DNA of 64,000 nucleotides. It comes from Candidatus Parcubacteria bacterium (GTDB taxonomy: Bacteria > Patescibacteria > ABY1 > UBA1558 > GWA2-36-10). Under the pieces are notes generated by a model. The model was given only the letters and a program-made list of their open reading frames with translations, made no database searches and was not told where the DNA came from. Location: NCBI GenBank assembly GCA_018669975.1, contig JABHSK010000008.1:1-64000 (forward strand). Direction: 5' to 3'. Position 1 is the stretch's first letter; every line of letters begins with the position of its first letter. The position numbers and the translations under genes were made by a program. Shown here piece by piece: positions 15,790 to 24,878 of this stretch.

Positions 15790-17634
15790 TTACTGAGAGA
15801 ACGTTCGTCTGGTTTTAACAAACCAAGAATTAACGTTGTTAAAACGATCAGCTGGTAAATTTATAAACTGAAGGTCATCCAGTCCTTGTAATTTATCAGT
15901 GGTCGGGTAAATGTATGTAGGGTTATATAAAAATATAGCAAAATTTAACTCAAGTAATTTTTCTTGAAAATTTTTCAAGGGCTCTAATTTATTCTCGTCA
16001 ATATTTGCAGCACGTACATCTTCTAAGTGTTTATCAATATCTTTATTGGCTAACAAGCTAAGGTTTAAACCGGGGTGTTGATTTTGGCTAGAATGCCAAA
16101 AAGGGTAGGGTCCAGAGTTTATATTAACTACTTCGCCAAATACCAATACTTGATAATCACGTGGCTCTATCACATTTTTTTTTATTTTTTCTTTACTGAC
16201 TATTTCCAAATCTATTTTAATTCCAATTTCTTCCCAGGCTTCTTTAATAATGTTAACAATTTTAACATTTTCGGATTGATCTATAGTTGTTAATTTAATT
16301 GAAAGCTCTATTGGGTCTTCATCTTCTTCTTCACTAGCTTTTGTTCTGAATGAACCTTCTTCAGGCATTTTCCAGCCTAGTTCATCTAGAGTTACAGCAG
16401 CTTGTTCAGGAGAATATTCAGGAGCTTTTAATTCTGAATCATATCCGAGAAGTCCAGGTAAAATTGGAGTATGAATAATTTGGCCATCACCATTTAATAC
16501 TTCGGTGAGTACCCTTTCTTTGTTGATACTTACAGCTAAGGCCTGACGAAATTTTTTGTCAGATAAAAGTTCATTATTTTTTGGATTGAAAAATACAGCT
16601 GTAAATTGTGGGAATTGTAAGTTGTGCAAAGAAACCTTATTCGTATCTATTTGATCTTTAAATTCTTTTGGTAAGTATATTAAACCATCAATGTTTTTAT
16701 TTTCTAGAGCTGATACGCCAGTAAAAAAGTCAGGATAAAACTTGAAATGCAATTCGCTGATAAAAGCCGGAGGTAAATGATATCCTTCGTAAGCCTCTAA
16801 GGTATAATTTTTTATATTACCACTAGTATCTCTAATCAACGATGAGAAACTATAGGGGCCAGAGCCAATTGGTTTGGTATTAAGATCAGTTAGGGACGCA
16901 CTAAAAGCGGGAACGCTGTACCACAAATGTTCAGGGACAATGCCAGTTGTTAAGATAGATAAAAACGGGGAGAATGGTTTTTCTAAATTAAACTGTATTG
17001 TCTTATCATTGATGCGTTGGATAGTTACTCCGCTAAAGCTATTTTTTAAAGGGCTGTTGTAGTCAGGATTTTTAATACTATCTATTGTAAAGATGATGTC
17101 GTCAACAGTTATGGGTTCGTCATCGTGCCAACGTAAATTATCACGTAATTCAAAAGTATAGGTTGTTTGTTCAGCATCTATGGTGTAGCTAGAAGCTAGG
17201 TCAGGCACTAGATTTCCCTGTTCATTAAATTTCATTAACCCAGAGAAAATTAACTTGACCAAATCTCTATCCACATCAGATGAAGCCAGGATAGGATTGA
17301 CTAGGTGGGGAGCGCCTATTAGGCCTTCAGTATAACTACCTCCAAAATCAGGAATAGCTATAGAGCTTTTTATATACAGACGCCAACCAAAAATTCCAAT
17401 GGCTAACACAAGAACTATTAAAGCTGTGCTTAAATTAAATTTTTCCGCTCTATTTAGAAACTTTGGTAATTGTTTGACTTGGGACCAATTGGGTATCTTC
17501 TTGTTACTCAGTTGCAATATTAATTGTTGATTAACGTCGTTTTGTTCAGATGGATTAATTCGTCCCTTTATTTTTTTATAGAAGACAAAAATATACGTAC
17601 TAGTACGACGAGAATTTTTTCTAACGAAAAACAA
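15790..17634 (-). CDS. Membrane-anchored peptide-type solute-binding protein (SBP family 5)
   Basis: A 614-aa extracytoplasmic substrate-binding protein of the oligopeptide/dipeptide class. A cytoplasmic N-terminal part of about 70 residues precedes one membrane helix (LSTALIVLVLAIGIFGW), so it is anchored by a helix rather than by a lipobox. Family marks are SGLMKFNEQGNLVPDLASSY, LRDNLRWHDDEPITVDDIIFTI, KPIGSGPYSF and FRQALAVSINKE. No permease or ATPase gene is nearby, so either the transporter lies elsewhere or the protein has another binding role. It lies between secG and RNase J. Confidence 0.9.
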   Translation of the reverse strand: MFFVRKNSRRTSTYIFVFYKKIKGRINPSEQNDVNQQLILQLSNKKIPNWSQVKQLPKFLNRAEKFNLSTALIVLVLAIGIFGWRLYIKSSIAIPDFGGSYTEGLIGAPHLVNPILASSDVDRDLVKLIFSGLMKFNEQGNLVPDLASSYTIDAEQTTYTFELRDNLRWHDDEPITVDDIIFTIDSIKNPDYNSPLKNSFSGVTIQRINDKTIQFNLEKPFSPFLSILTTGIVPEHLWYSVPAFSASLTDLNTKPIGSGPYSFSSLIRDTSGNIKNYTLEAYEGYHLPPAFISELHFKFYPDFFTGVSALENKNIDGLIYLPKEFKDQIDTNKVSLHNLQFPQFTAVFFNPKNNELLSDKKFRQALAVSINKERVLTEVLNGDGQIIHTPILPGLLGYDSELKAPEYSPEQAAVTLDELGWKMPEEGSFRTKASEEEDEDPIELSIKLTTIDQSENVKIVNIIKEAWEEIGIKIDLEIVSKEKIKKNVIEPRDYQVLVFGEVVNINSGPYPFWHSSQNQHPGLNLSLLANKDIDKHLEDVRAANIDENKLEPLKNFQEKLLELNFAIFLYNPTYIYPTTDKLQGLDDLQFINLPADRFNNVNSWFVKTRRTFSQ

Positions 17635-17693
17635 AGTTTTCTTTATGATTGACGAGAAAGGTTTTATGAGCTTGTTTTAATTATTAACTATAA

Positions 17694-17912
17694 TTAGTCA
17701 ACGAAAAGATTAGCCAAAGCAGTGGCTAAGAATAAAACACTTAAAAGTATAGTAATCCTAAAAATAAATTTTTCGGCTCCTCTCTTGGTGCGATAAACTG
17801 CGCTGTCTCCGCCGAAAGCAGAACCAAGTCCGGACCCTTTTTGTTGCATCAAAATAACGATAATCAAAAGAATCGAAATCACGATCTGAGCAATGTAAAG
17901 AATGTTTTTCAT
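17694..17912 (-). CDS. secG: Preprotein translocase subunit SecG
   Basis: A 72-aa two-helix membrane protein of the SecYEG channel. Helix 1 is IAQIVISILLIIVILM, followed by the signature loop QQKGSGLGSAFGG, and helix 2 is FRITILLSVLFLATALANL. Size and loop are typical. It heads the leftward group with the solute-binding protein and RNase J, with a good promoter at 17940-17968. Confidence 0.95.
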   Translation of the reverse strand: MKNILYIAQIVISILLIIVILMQQKGSGLGSAFGGDSAVYRTKRGAEKFIFRITILLSVLFLATALANLFVD

Positions 17913-17939
17913 TGTTTGAGCGAATAAATTAACTACCTT

Positions 17940-17968
17940 ATACTAGCAAATACAGGGTATTTTGTCAA
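17940..17968 (-). promoter_or_regulatory. Promoter of secG
   Basis: Minus-strand TTGACA (17968-17963), 17 bases, TAGTAT (17945-17940). It is divergent from the uvrA promoter 42 bases away. Confidence 0.8.
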
Positions 17969-18009
17969 GTGAATAGAGTATTGGTTTTTTTGGTCTCAAC
18001 CTTTAATTC

Positions 18010-18038
18010 TTGACGCAGCAGTAAATCCGTGATACTAT
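18010..18038 (+). promoter_or_regulatory. Promoter of uvrA
   Basis: TTGACG (18010-18015), 17 bases, TACTAT (18033-18038), about 43 bases before the uvrA ATG. No LexA-like box was noticed. Confidence 0.7.
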
Positions 18039-18081
18039 GGTCGAGATTAGTGTTTTTAAATTTATAAAATACAAATAAATT

Positions 18082-20934
18082 ATGCCAAAAGATATTATTA
18101 TCAAGGGGGCAAAAGTACACAATCTCAAAAATATAGATGTTAAAATTCCACGTGATAAATTTGTAGTGGTAACAGGCCTTTCTGGTTCAGGAAAGTCTTC
18201 TTTAGCATTTGATACTATTTATGCCGAAGGACAGAGGCTCTATGTAGAGTCACTATCAGCCTATGCTAGGCGTTTTTTAGATATGATGGATAAGCCAGAT
18301 GTAGAACGCATCGAGGGCTTGTCACCAGCTATATCTATTAGTCAAAACTCTTCTTCTCGTAATCCTCGTTCAACAGTAGGAACCATTACGGAAATTTATG
18401 ATTACATGAGACTTTTGTTTGCTAAGGTTGGAACACCCTTTTGTCATAAATGTGGGCAAGCTCTAGTTAAGCAAGTATTGCAGCAAATTGCAGACCAAAT
18501 TTGGGCCTTACCAGCTGAGACAGCCTTTATGTTGCTCTGCCCAATTGTGCGTGAGAAAAAAGGTGAACATCGTAAAGCTTGGGAAAGAGTAAAGTTGGCT
18601 GGTTATAAAAAGGTTAGGGTCGATGGCGAGATAATAAATATTGATGAAGCTGAAAAACTAGACTTAGATAAATATAAACAACACACCATTGAAATAGTGA
18701 TTGATCAGCTACGTAGAGATGGTAATAAAAAAACCAAATCACATTTGTCAGATGTTTTAAAAGTAGCCTTAGATTTGGGTAATGGTTTTGTGACTGTACA
18801 TATTCCCAAAGAAGGTGAAGATATGAATTTTAGCCAGCACTTTACCTGCCCCGATCATCGGGAGGTTAATTTTGCTAGCATTGAGGCTCGTGATTTTTCA
18901 TTTAATAATCCCCATGGTGCCTGTCCAGCCTGTACAGGTCTAGGTACAAAGCTTTTAGTTGATCCAGAGTTGGTTATGCCAAATAAGAGACTGTCCATAG
19001 CAGAGGGTGCTATTAGGCCTTGGTCAAGAACCGCTGCTAATCAAGGTTGGTACAATGCTATTTTAGAAGCAGTAGCTAAAAAATATAAGTTTTCTACTAG
19101 AACTGCGGTTGGTAAGCTTAGCAAAAAACAAGTAGAAGTAATATTGAAGGGTACTGGTAGTACAGAATATAAATTAGACTGGAGTGGTGATAAATTTTCT
19201 GGTGACCACAGACGCACCTTTGAGGGTGTAATGCCGAACTTAGAAAGAAGATATAGAGAGACTGATTCAGATTATATTCGCAGTGAGATTGAAAGATACA
19301 TGAGAATAGAGATTTGCGAATCATGTCATGGAAAAAGGTTAAAACCAGAAATTTTAAGTATTAGAGTAAATAATAAAAATATTTCAGAAGTATCCTCTTT
19401 TAATATTACCGAACTGCAGAAGCTTTTTAACGGTTTGCCAAAGAAGATTAGTGAAACGCAGTTGATTATTGCTAGGCAGATTATCAAAGAGATAAAAGAA
19501 CGTTTGAATTTTTTACATAATGTTGGTTTAGACTATCTAACTTTAGATAGGTCAGCTACCACCTTATCAGGCGGTGAAGCACAACGTATTCGTTTAGCCA
19601 CACAGATTGGGTCCTCATTAACTGGTGTTTTATATATTTTAGATGAGCCATCCATTGGACTGCATCAACGTGATAATAAGAGGTTGATAGAGACTCTTAA
19701 AAAGTTACGTGATTTAGGCAATACAGTTATTGTGGTAGAGCACGATGAAGAAACTATATTGTCCGCGGACCATGTAATTGATATTGGTCCAGGAGCAGGT
19801 AAGCATGGTGGAGAAGTTACAGCTCAAGGTACACCCAGTGTAGTTAAAAAGAATAAGAAGTCTTTGACTGGAAAATATTTATCAGGAGTAATGTCTATAC
19901 CAGTGCCGAAGAAAAAACGTAAGGGTAATGGTAAAACATTGTCTATTTTGGGAGCCTCTGAATTTAATCTTAAAGATATTGATATAAATTTACCCCTAGG
20001 TAAATTTATTAGCATTACCGGAGTTTCAGGTTCAGGTAAGTCTACTTTAATGACCGGAATTTTATCTAAGGCGCTATCTAAACACTTTTATCGTTCTAAA
20101 GATAAGCCTGGTCAGCATAAAGAAATTAAAGGCTTGGATAATGTAGATAAGGTAATTAGTATAGATCAGTCACCTATTGGCCGTACTCCAAGGTCTAATC
20201 CAGCTACCTATACTGGAGTCTTTACTTATATCAGGGATTTATTTGCTGAATTACCAGAAGCAAAGTTACGTGGTTATAAAGCTGGTCGTTTTAGCTTTAA
20301 TGTTAAAGGTGGCCGTTGTGAAAATTGTCAGGGTGATGGTGTCATCAAGATTGAAATGAATTTTTTACCCAATGTTTATGTTGAGTGTAAAGAGTGTCAT
20401 GGCCGACGTTATAATAATGATGCTTTGGAGATTCACTATAAGAGCAAGGACATATCGGAGATATTAAAAATGACAGCTGAAGAAGCAATGAATTTTTTCT
20501 CTGATATACCTAATATTTTTAATAAACTTAAAACCTTAGTAGACGTTGGTCTGGGCTATATTAGGCTAGGTCAGCCAGCCACCACCTTGTCAGGCGGTGA
20601 AGCACAGAGAATTAAGCTGGCCACTGAGTTGTCACGTCGTTCATCAGGTAAAACTTTATATATTCTAGATGAGCCGACCACTGGTTTGCATTTTGATGAT
20701 ATAAAACGTTTATTGGAAGTTCTGCATCGATTGGTAGACAAGGGCAATACGGTTTTAGTGATAGAACACAATCTAGATGTTATTAAAAGTTCTGATTGGG
20801 TAATAGATTTAGGTCCAGAGGGTGGTGACAAAGGAGGTTATATAGTAGCCGAAGGTACGCCGCAGCAAGTTTCTAAGGTTAAGGAAAGCTATACAGGACA
20901 ATATTTAGCAGAAATTTTTAAGAGAAAGAAATAA
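18082..20934 (+). CDS. uvrA: Excinuclease ABC subunit A
   Basis: Damage-recognition ATPase of nucleotide excision repair; works as a dimer with UvrB. The 950 aa show two ABC ATPase modules, each split by insertions: Walker A GLSGSGKSSLAFDTIYAEGQ-type start near residue 33, the first zinc site CHKCG and the CPAC pair, ABC signature TLSGGEAQRIRLATQIG, second Walker A GVSGSGKSTL, second zinc finger CENCQGDG...CKECHG, and second signature TLSGGEAQRIKLATEL. All parts are present. It is transcribed alone and ends at a terminator. uvrB and uvrC are not in the window. Confidence 0.98.
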   Translation: MPKDIIIKGAKVHNLKNIDVKIPRDKFVVVTGLSGSGKSSLAFDTIYAEGQRLYVESLSAYARRFLDMMDKPDVERIEGLSPAISISQNSSSRNPRSTVGTITEIYDYMRLLFAKVGTPFCHKCGQALVKQVLQQIADQIWALPAETAFMLLCPIVREKKGEHRKAWERVKLAGYKKVRVDGEIINIDEAEKLDLDKYKQHTIEIVIDQLRRDGNKKTKSHLSDVLKVALDLGNGFVTVHIPKEGEDMNFSQHFTCPDHREVNFASIEARDFSFNNPHGACPACTGLGTKLLVDPELVMPNKRLSIAEGAIRPWSRTAANQGWYNAILEAVAKKYKFSTRTAVGKLSKKQVEVILKGTGSTEYKLDWSGDKFSGDHRRTFEGVMPNLERRYRETDSDYIRSEIERYMRIEICESCHGKRLKPEILSIRVNNKNISEVSSFNITELQKLFNGLPKKISETQLIIARQIIKEIKERLNFLHNVGLDYLTLDRSATTLSGGEAQRIRLATQIGSSLTGVLYILDEPSIGLHQRDNKRLIETLKKLRDLGNTVIVVEHDEETILSADHVIDIGPGAGKHGGEVTAQGTPSVVKKNKKSLTGKYLSGVMSIPVPKKKRKGNGKTLSILGASEFNLKDIDINLPLGKFISITGVSGSGKSTLMTGILSKALSKHFYRSKDKPGQHKEIKGLDNVDKVISIDQSPIGRTPRSNPATYTGVFTYIRDLFAELPEAKLRGYKAGRFSFNVKGGRCENCQGDGVIKIEMNFLPNVYVECKECHGRRYNNDALEIHYKSKDISEILKMTAEEAMNFFSDIPNIFNKLKTLVDVGLGYIRLGQPATTLSGGEAQRIKLATELSRRSSGKTLYILDEPTTGLHFDDIKRLLEVLHRLVDKGNTVLVIEHNLDVIKSSDWVIDLGPEGGDKGGYIVAEGTPQQVSKVKESYTGQYLAEIFKRKK

Positions 20935-20951
20935 ACCTATTTATTATTTTA

Positions 20952-20982
20952 AGTCCCTCCGCCGTTTGGTGGGGGGATTTTA
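20952..20982 (+). terminator. Terminator of uvrA
   Basis: CCCTCCGCC and GGTGGGGGG pair over nine positions with wobbles. The T tract (ATTTTATG) is short, so the terminator may leak into the next gene. Confidence 0.6.
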
Positions 20983-21028
20983 TGTTGCTAAAAAGGGTTA
21001 TATTTAGTAATATATTATTATAGACATT

Positions 21029-21994
21029 ATGACAAATTTAGAAAAATCTATTTTAAAAACGCTGATATTTTTCGATATTTTTGATTATCCTTTGACCGCT
21101 ACTGAAATTTGGAAATGGCTTTATCGGCCAGGTAAAAAATATAGCTTATCACAAGTCAGGCAGACTTTGTCTGATAGTCAGTTTTTGAATAAGAAAATAG
21201 ATAGTGCAGAAGGTTTTTATGGTCTTCAGGGAAGGATACATATTTTTCTTCGCAGTAAACATAATAATAATTTAGCCGAGAGAAAGTTTGCTAAAGCAGT
21301 ACGCCTAGCTAAGCTTTATCGTTTTATTCCTTTTGTGCGTATGATAGCTATAGTTAATTCTTTAGCCTATAGTAATGCCAAAGAAAATAGTGATATAGAT
21401 TTTTTCATTATCACTAAACGAAATAAAATTTGGTTGGCGCGTTTCTTTTCGATATTTTTTGTTAGAATGTTTGGTCTGCGTCCAAGTACCGAGAGTAATC
21501 GAGATGCTTTTTGTATGAGTTTTTTTATTGAGGAGGATAGTCTGAACATCAAGAATATTATGCTGCATAGTAAAGATATATATATGCCCTATTGGGTGCA
21601 GCAAATGTTGCCAATCTATGATCCAGATGGTTTACATCAAAAATTTTTGGAGGCCAATAGTTGGTTTAGAGATTATCTACCCAATGGTTATGCTAATCAA
21701 TTCTCTAAAGAAGTTAAAGAAAATTTTTGGACACGCTTATTTGGAAACATTTTTGGCTTTGTGGTTTCACCGCCGATTATTAGTCGTTGGTTAAACAATG
21801 TCTATCGTCGAGTGCAAACAAATATTATTGATAATAATTTAAAATCACTAGTCAACATAGACACTAGGGTAATCATCAATGAAAAGATGCTTAAGTTTCA
21901 CGCTAATGACCGTCGAGAAATTTTTTATAAAAAATGGCGTGAGAAAGTTTCTAAGATCATTAAACCCAACTCAGAACTTATAATAAATAGGTAA
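21029..21994 (+). CDS. Nucleotidyltransferase-fold protein of the surface-glycan cluster
   Basis: A 321-aa protein. Residues 1-75 look like a winged-helix (ILKTLIFFDIFDYPLTATEIWKWL). The middle has the nucleotidyltransferase signature NSLAYSNAKENSDIDFFIIT, with the paired acidic residues DID of the metal site. The rest is helical. The reaction is unknown: substrates could be a nucleotide, protein or glycan. It lies 22 bases before the O-antigen ligase gene. Confidence 0.75.
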   Translation: MTNLEKSILKTLIFFDIFDYPLTATEIWKWLYRPGKKYSLSQVRQTLSDSQFLNKKIDSAEGFYGLQGRIHIFLRSKHNNNLAERKFAKAVRLAKLYRFIPFVRMIAIVNSLAYSNAKENSDIDFFIITKRNKIWLARFFSIFFVRMFGLRPSTESNRDAFCMSFFIEEDSLNIKNIMLHSKDIYMPYWVQQMLPIYDPDGLHQKFLEANSWFRDYLPNGYANQFSKEVKENFWTRLFGNIFGFVVSPPIISRWLNNVYRRVQTNIIDNNLKSLVNIDTRVIINEKMLKFHANDRREIFYKKWREKVSKIIKPNSELIINR

Positions 21995-22016
21995 ATTTAT
22001 ACAATAAAATAAAAAT

Positions 22017-23345
22017 ATGTTTTTCAAAAAAACAAACAAGGAGGCAATAAAGGCACATCAACGTTTATTCAAATTTTTTATAGCTTTATTTATTTTCCTT
22101 ATACCCTGGCAGACCCGATTTATCTTTTATGATTGGAGATTAGGAGATCAAGTATGGCAATATGGCCGCCTGAGTATCTATTTTAGTATGACATTTTTGT
22201 TGGTAGCGGGAGTATTTTTTATATTAGCGCACAAAAAAGAACTTCGTTTTTCTAAAAATAAGTTTCTTTATTTAATTTTTGGATTTTCAATATTAGCAAG
22301 TTTTTTCGCTGCTCAACCATTGGTGTCATTTTATTATTTGGCAATGATATACATGGCGGTGTTGTTTGCCTACCTGGTAAAATTTTTACCAAAGCATTTT
22401 ATTTTTAGGGCATTCTTGTTTAGTGGTTTAATACAGGGATTGATAGCGCTACAGCAATTTTTGGCCCAAAGAATTTTTGCCAATAAATGGCTTGGTATAG
22501 CTGAACATCTACCTGAAATTGCTGGCACTTCAGTAGTTGAGGTGGCTGGGCAGAGGATATTGAGATCCTATGGGGCTTTACCACATCCAAATATTTTGGG
22601 TGGTTTTATGTTTCTGGTTATTTTTTTAGGAATATATCTTTGGATAAATTTTTATCAAAAATGTGCAAAAAATAATTGGAAGAGCTCTTTTCTACAAAAA
22701 CACCTGCCAGAATTTATTTTTATTTTATCTACTTTAGTAATCAGTACCTATGGTTTACTTACTTCATTCTCTCGTAGTGCTTTGCTAGCTTTATTTTTAG
22801 GATTACTGAGTGTGTTACTGATCAATACACTTAGAAACAATTGGCTGGTAGTCAATGTGATTATTAAATATGCTGTAGTTTTCATGTTAATTTTTTGGTC
22901 ATTCAATTTTTGGTCACCCGGCACTTGGTCTAATCGTTGGCATATGGAAGGTCGCTTAGAGGAGCAGGCAATTGAGGAGAGGATTAGTACCATGGAACAG
23001 TTGGGCTTTGACTCTTATAAAAATATGATGATTGGTCAGGGCTTGGGAATGAATACTTATTTAACTTTCCAAAAAGATTTAAATCGCCCTGTTTATAATA
23101 TTCAACCGATTCATAATATATTCATGCTGTCTTTAGCGGAATTGGGTATTATTGGAGTGTTACTTTTATTCAATATTATAGCGATGGTTTTTAAGGCGGC
23201 CAACAAGGTAGACATTATGTCGACCAGTCTAATACTGGGTCTAGCTGTCATTGGTATGTTTGATCATTATTTATGGACCTCTTGGGTTGGTGTGTTGATG
23301 CTCGCTTTTGCGTTCATAAATTTATTTAAACAGCAGGAGAAGTAA
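22017..23345 (+). CDS. O-antigen ligase family membrane protein
   Basis: A 442-aa polytopic membrane protein with about ten to twelve hydrophobic helices. The WaaL/Wzy-type marks are a large loop before ALPHPNILGGFMFL, the stretch YGLLTSFSRSALLAL with the conserved Arg, and the late NIQPIHNIFMLSLAELG. Such enzymes join or polymerise lipid-linked glycans at the outer face of the membrane. The neighbours (nucleotidyltransferase fold, MBOAT, SGNH) support a cell-surface polysaccharide locus. The acceptor cannot be told from sequence. Confidence 0.88.
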   Translation: MFFKKTNKEAIKAHQRLFKFFIALFIFLIPWQTRFIFYDWRLGDQVWQYGRLSIYFSMTFLLVAGVFFILAHKKELRFSKNKFLYLIFGFSILASFFAAQPLVSFYYLAMIYMAVLFAYLVKFLPKHFIFRAFLFSGLIQGLIALQQFLAQRIFANKWLGIAEHLPEIAGTSVVEVAGQRILRSYGALPHPNILGGFMFLVIFLGIYLWINFYQKCAKNNWKSSFLQKHLPEFIFILSTLVISTYGLLTSFSRSALLALFLGLLSVLLINTLRNNWLVVNVIIKYAVVFMLIFWSFNFWSPGTWSNRWHMEGRLEEQAIEERISTMEQLGFDSYKNMMIGQGLGMNTYLTFQKDLNRPVYNIQPIHNIFMLSLAELGIIGVLLLFNIIAMVFKAANKVDIMSTSLILGLAVIGMFDHYLWTSWVGVLMLAFAFINLFKQQEK

Positions 23346-23369
23346 ATTTTATTTTATATTTTTTTAAAG

Positions 23370-23400
23370 AAGAGATTGGTCATTGGCTAATCTCTTTTTG
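23370..23400 (+). terminator. Terminator after the O-antigen ligase gene
   Basis: AAGAGATT (23370-23377) pairs with AATCTCTT (23389-23396), followed by TTTG. The -35 of the next promoter lies inside the loop. Confidence 0.75.
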
Positions 23401-23411
23401 TATAATATAAT
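23383..23411 (+). promoter_or_regulatory. Promoter of the MBOAT gene (leaderless)
   Basis: TTGGCT (23383-23388), 17 bases, TATAAT (23406-23411). The ATG is six bases later (23418), so the transcript should begin at or next to the start codon. A second TATAAT overlaps at 23401-23406. Confidence 0.65.
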
Positions 23412-23417
23412 ATCTAC

Positions 23418-23924
23418 ATGTTGTTCAATTCTATACATTTTTTGATATTTTTTCCGCTTATTGTCTTATTATATTTTAGTTTAAGTCATAAATATCGGTG
23501 GATTTTATTGTTATTAGCCAGCTATTATTTTTATATGAGCTGGAAGGTTGAGTATGTAATTTTAATTATATTCTCAACCTTAGTGGATTATTTTGTAGCC
23601 ATAGCCATAGCCAAAGAGGATGATAAACGCATTAAAAAAACCCTGTTGTTTACTAGTATACTCGTCAACGTTGGGCTTTTATTTGTTTTTAAATATTTTA
23701 ATTTTGTTAGTGATTCCCTAAGATTAGTTTTAGCTAATTTTAGTATACAATTTTCAGCACCTACTTTGAATATCTTGTTGCCGGTTGGAATATCTTTTTA
23801 TACTTTCCAAACTTTAGGCTACACTATTGATGTTTATCGAGGCAAAATTAATCCAGAAAAACATTTGGGTATATTTGCTCTTTATGTTTCATTTTTCCCC
23901 ACAGCTTGTAGCTGGACCGATTGA
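23418..23924 (+). CDS. MBOAT O-acyltransferase, N-terminal fragment (frameshifted)
   Basis: First 168 codons of an AlgI-like membrane-bound O-acyltransferase. They encode several membrane helices and the typical LLPVGISFYTFQTLGYTIDVYRG. The reading frame ends at a TGA after FFPTACSWTD, where the family expects FFPQLVAGPIERAK. That continuation is present in the next frame, beginning at the TTTTTCCCC run (23892-23900). One extra C there explains the break. With CCC instead of CCCC the two parts join into one 485-aa protein, a normal family length. Either the gene is a recent pseudogene, the run is a sequencing error, or the ribosome slips there. Confidence 0.85.
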   Translation: MLFNSIHFLIFFPLIVLLYFSLSHKYRWILLLLASYYFYMSWKVEYVILIIFSTLVDYFVAIAIAKEDDKRIKKTLLFTSILVNVGLLFVFKYFNFVSDSLRLVLANFSIQFSAPTLNILLPVGISFYTFQTLGYTIDVYRGKINPEKHLGIFALYVSFFPTACSWTD

Positions 23925-24876
23925 GCGTGCCAAAAATTTATTGCCACAGTTTTTTAGAAAAGTTTATTTTGACTATATTAGGGTGACTGATGGGCTTAAG
24001 TTGATGCTGTGGGGTATGTTTAAAAAAATAGTTATAGCTGACAACTTAGCGAAATATGTCAATCTTGTTTATAATGATGTCCACGCTTATACTGGGTTGC
24101 CACTTATTATAGCGACTATATTTTTTGCTTTTCAAATATACTGTGATTTTTCCGGATATTCAGATATTGCTATTGGTGCTAGTCAGGTGATGGGATTCAA
24201 GTTGATGGACAATTTTAAGCGGCCATATTATTCCAAGTCAATTGCAGAGTTTTGGAAGAGATGGCACATCTCCCTGTCTTCTTGGTTCCGGGATTATTTA
24301 TATATAACCTTAGGAGGGAACAGAGTTTCAATATCACGTTTACATTTTAATTTATTTATAACCTTCTTAGTTAGTGGCTTATGGCATGGTGCAAACTGGA
24401 CCTTTGTTATTTGGGGAGCACTACATGCTTTTTATATTATTTTTGCTTTATTTTCTAAAGGTATTAGAGAAAGAATAGTTGCCTTTATCAAAATTAGGCG
24501 TCTGCCCACTTTAAATAAATATTCGCAAGTATTAACCACTTTTTCTTTAGTTAGTTTTGCTTGGATATTTTTTCGATCTAATAATGTGTCAGACGCTTTT
24601 TATGTAGTAGGTAATTTATTTAATTGGCAGGGATTTACAGATTTTAGTTATATTCGTGCATCTTTATTTTTGGCTTCCCCATATATCTTTATTGTGAGTG
24701 TGGTGGGGATTATATTTTTAGAGTTTGTTCATTATATCCAACGACAGGGTAGTATACGACATATGATGTCGAATAAGCCCGTCTACCTTAGGTTTTTTGT
24801 TTATTATGTTTTACTTTTTAGCATCTTGTTATTTGGTAACTTTACTAGTCAAGAGTTTATTTATTTCCAATTTTAA
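23827..24876 (+). CDS. MBOAT O-acyltransferase, C-terminal part with the active site
   Basis: Downstream portion of the frameshifted acyltransferase; the coordinates give the open frame, but true coding begins near 23893. It holds PQLVAGPIERAKNLLPQF, FQIYCDFSGYSDIAIG, RPYYSKSIAEFWKRWHISLSSWFRDYLYITLGG and the catalytic-histidine segment GLWHGANWTFVIWGALHAFY. This family moves acyl (usually acetyl) groups across the membrane to extracellular glycans with an SGNH partner, and the next gene is such a partner, 2 bases downstream. There is no sign of an independent ribosome site for this part. Confidence 0.88.
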   Translation: MMFIEAKLIQKNIWVYLLFMFHFSPQLVAGPIERAKNLLPQFFRKVYFDYIRVTDGLKLMLWGMFKKIVIADNLAKYVNLVYNDVHAYTGLPLIIATIFFAFQIYCDFSGYSDIAIGASQVMGFKLMDNFKRPYYSKSIAEFWKRWHISLSSWFRDYLYITLGGNRVSISRLHFNLFITFLVSGLWHGANWTFVIWGALHAFYIIFALFSKGIRERIVAFIKIRRLPTLNKYSQVLTTFSLVSFAWIFFRSNNVSDAFYVVGNLFNWQGFTDFSYIRASLFLASPYIFIVSVVGIIFLEFVHYIQRQGSIRHMMSNKPVYLRFFVYYVLLFSILLFGNFTSQEFIYFQF

Positions 24877-24878
24877 TT

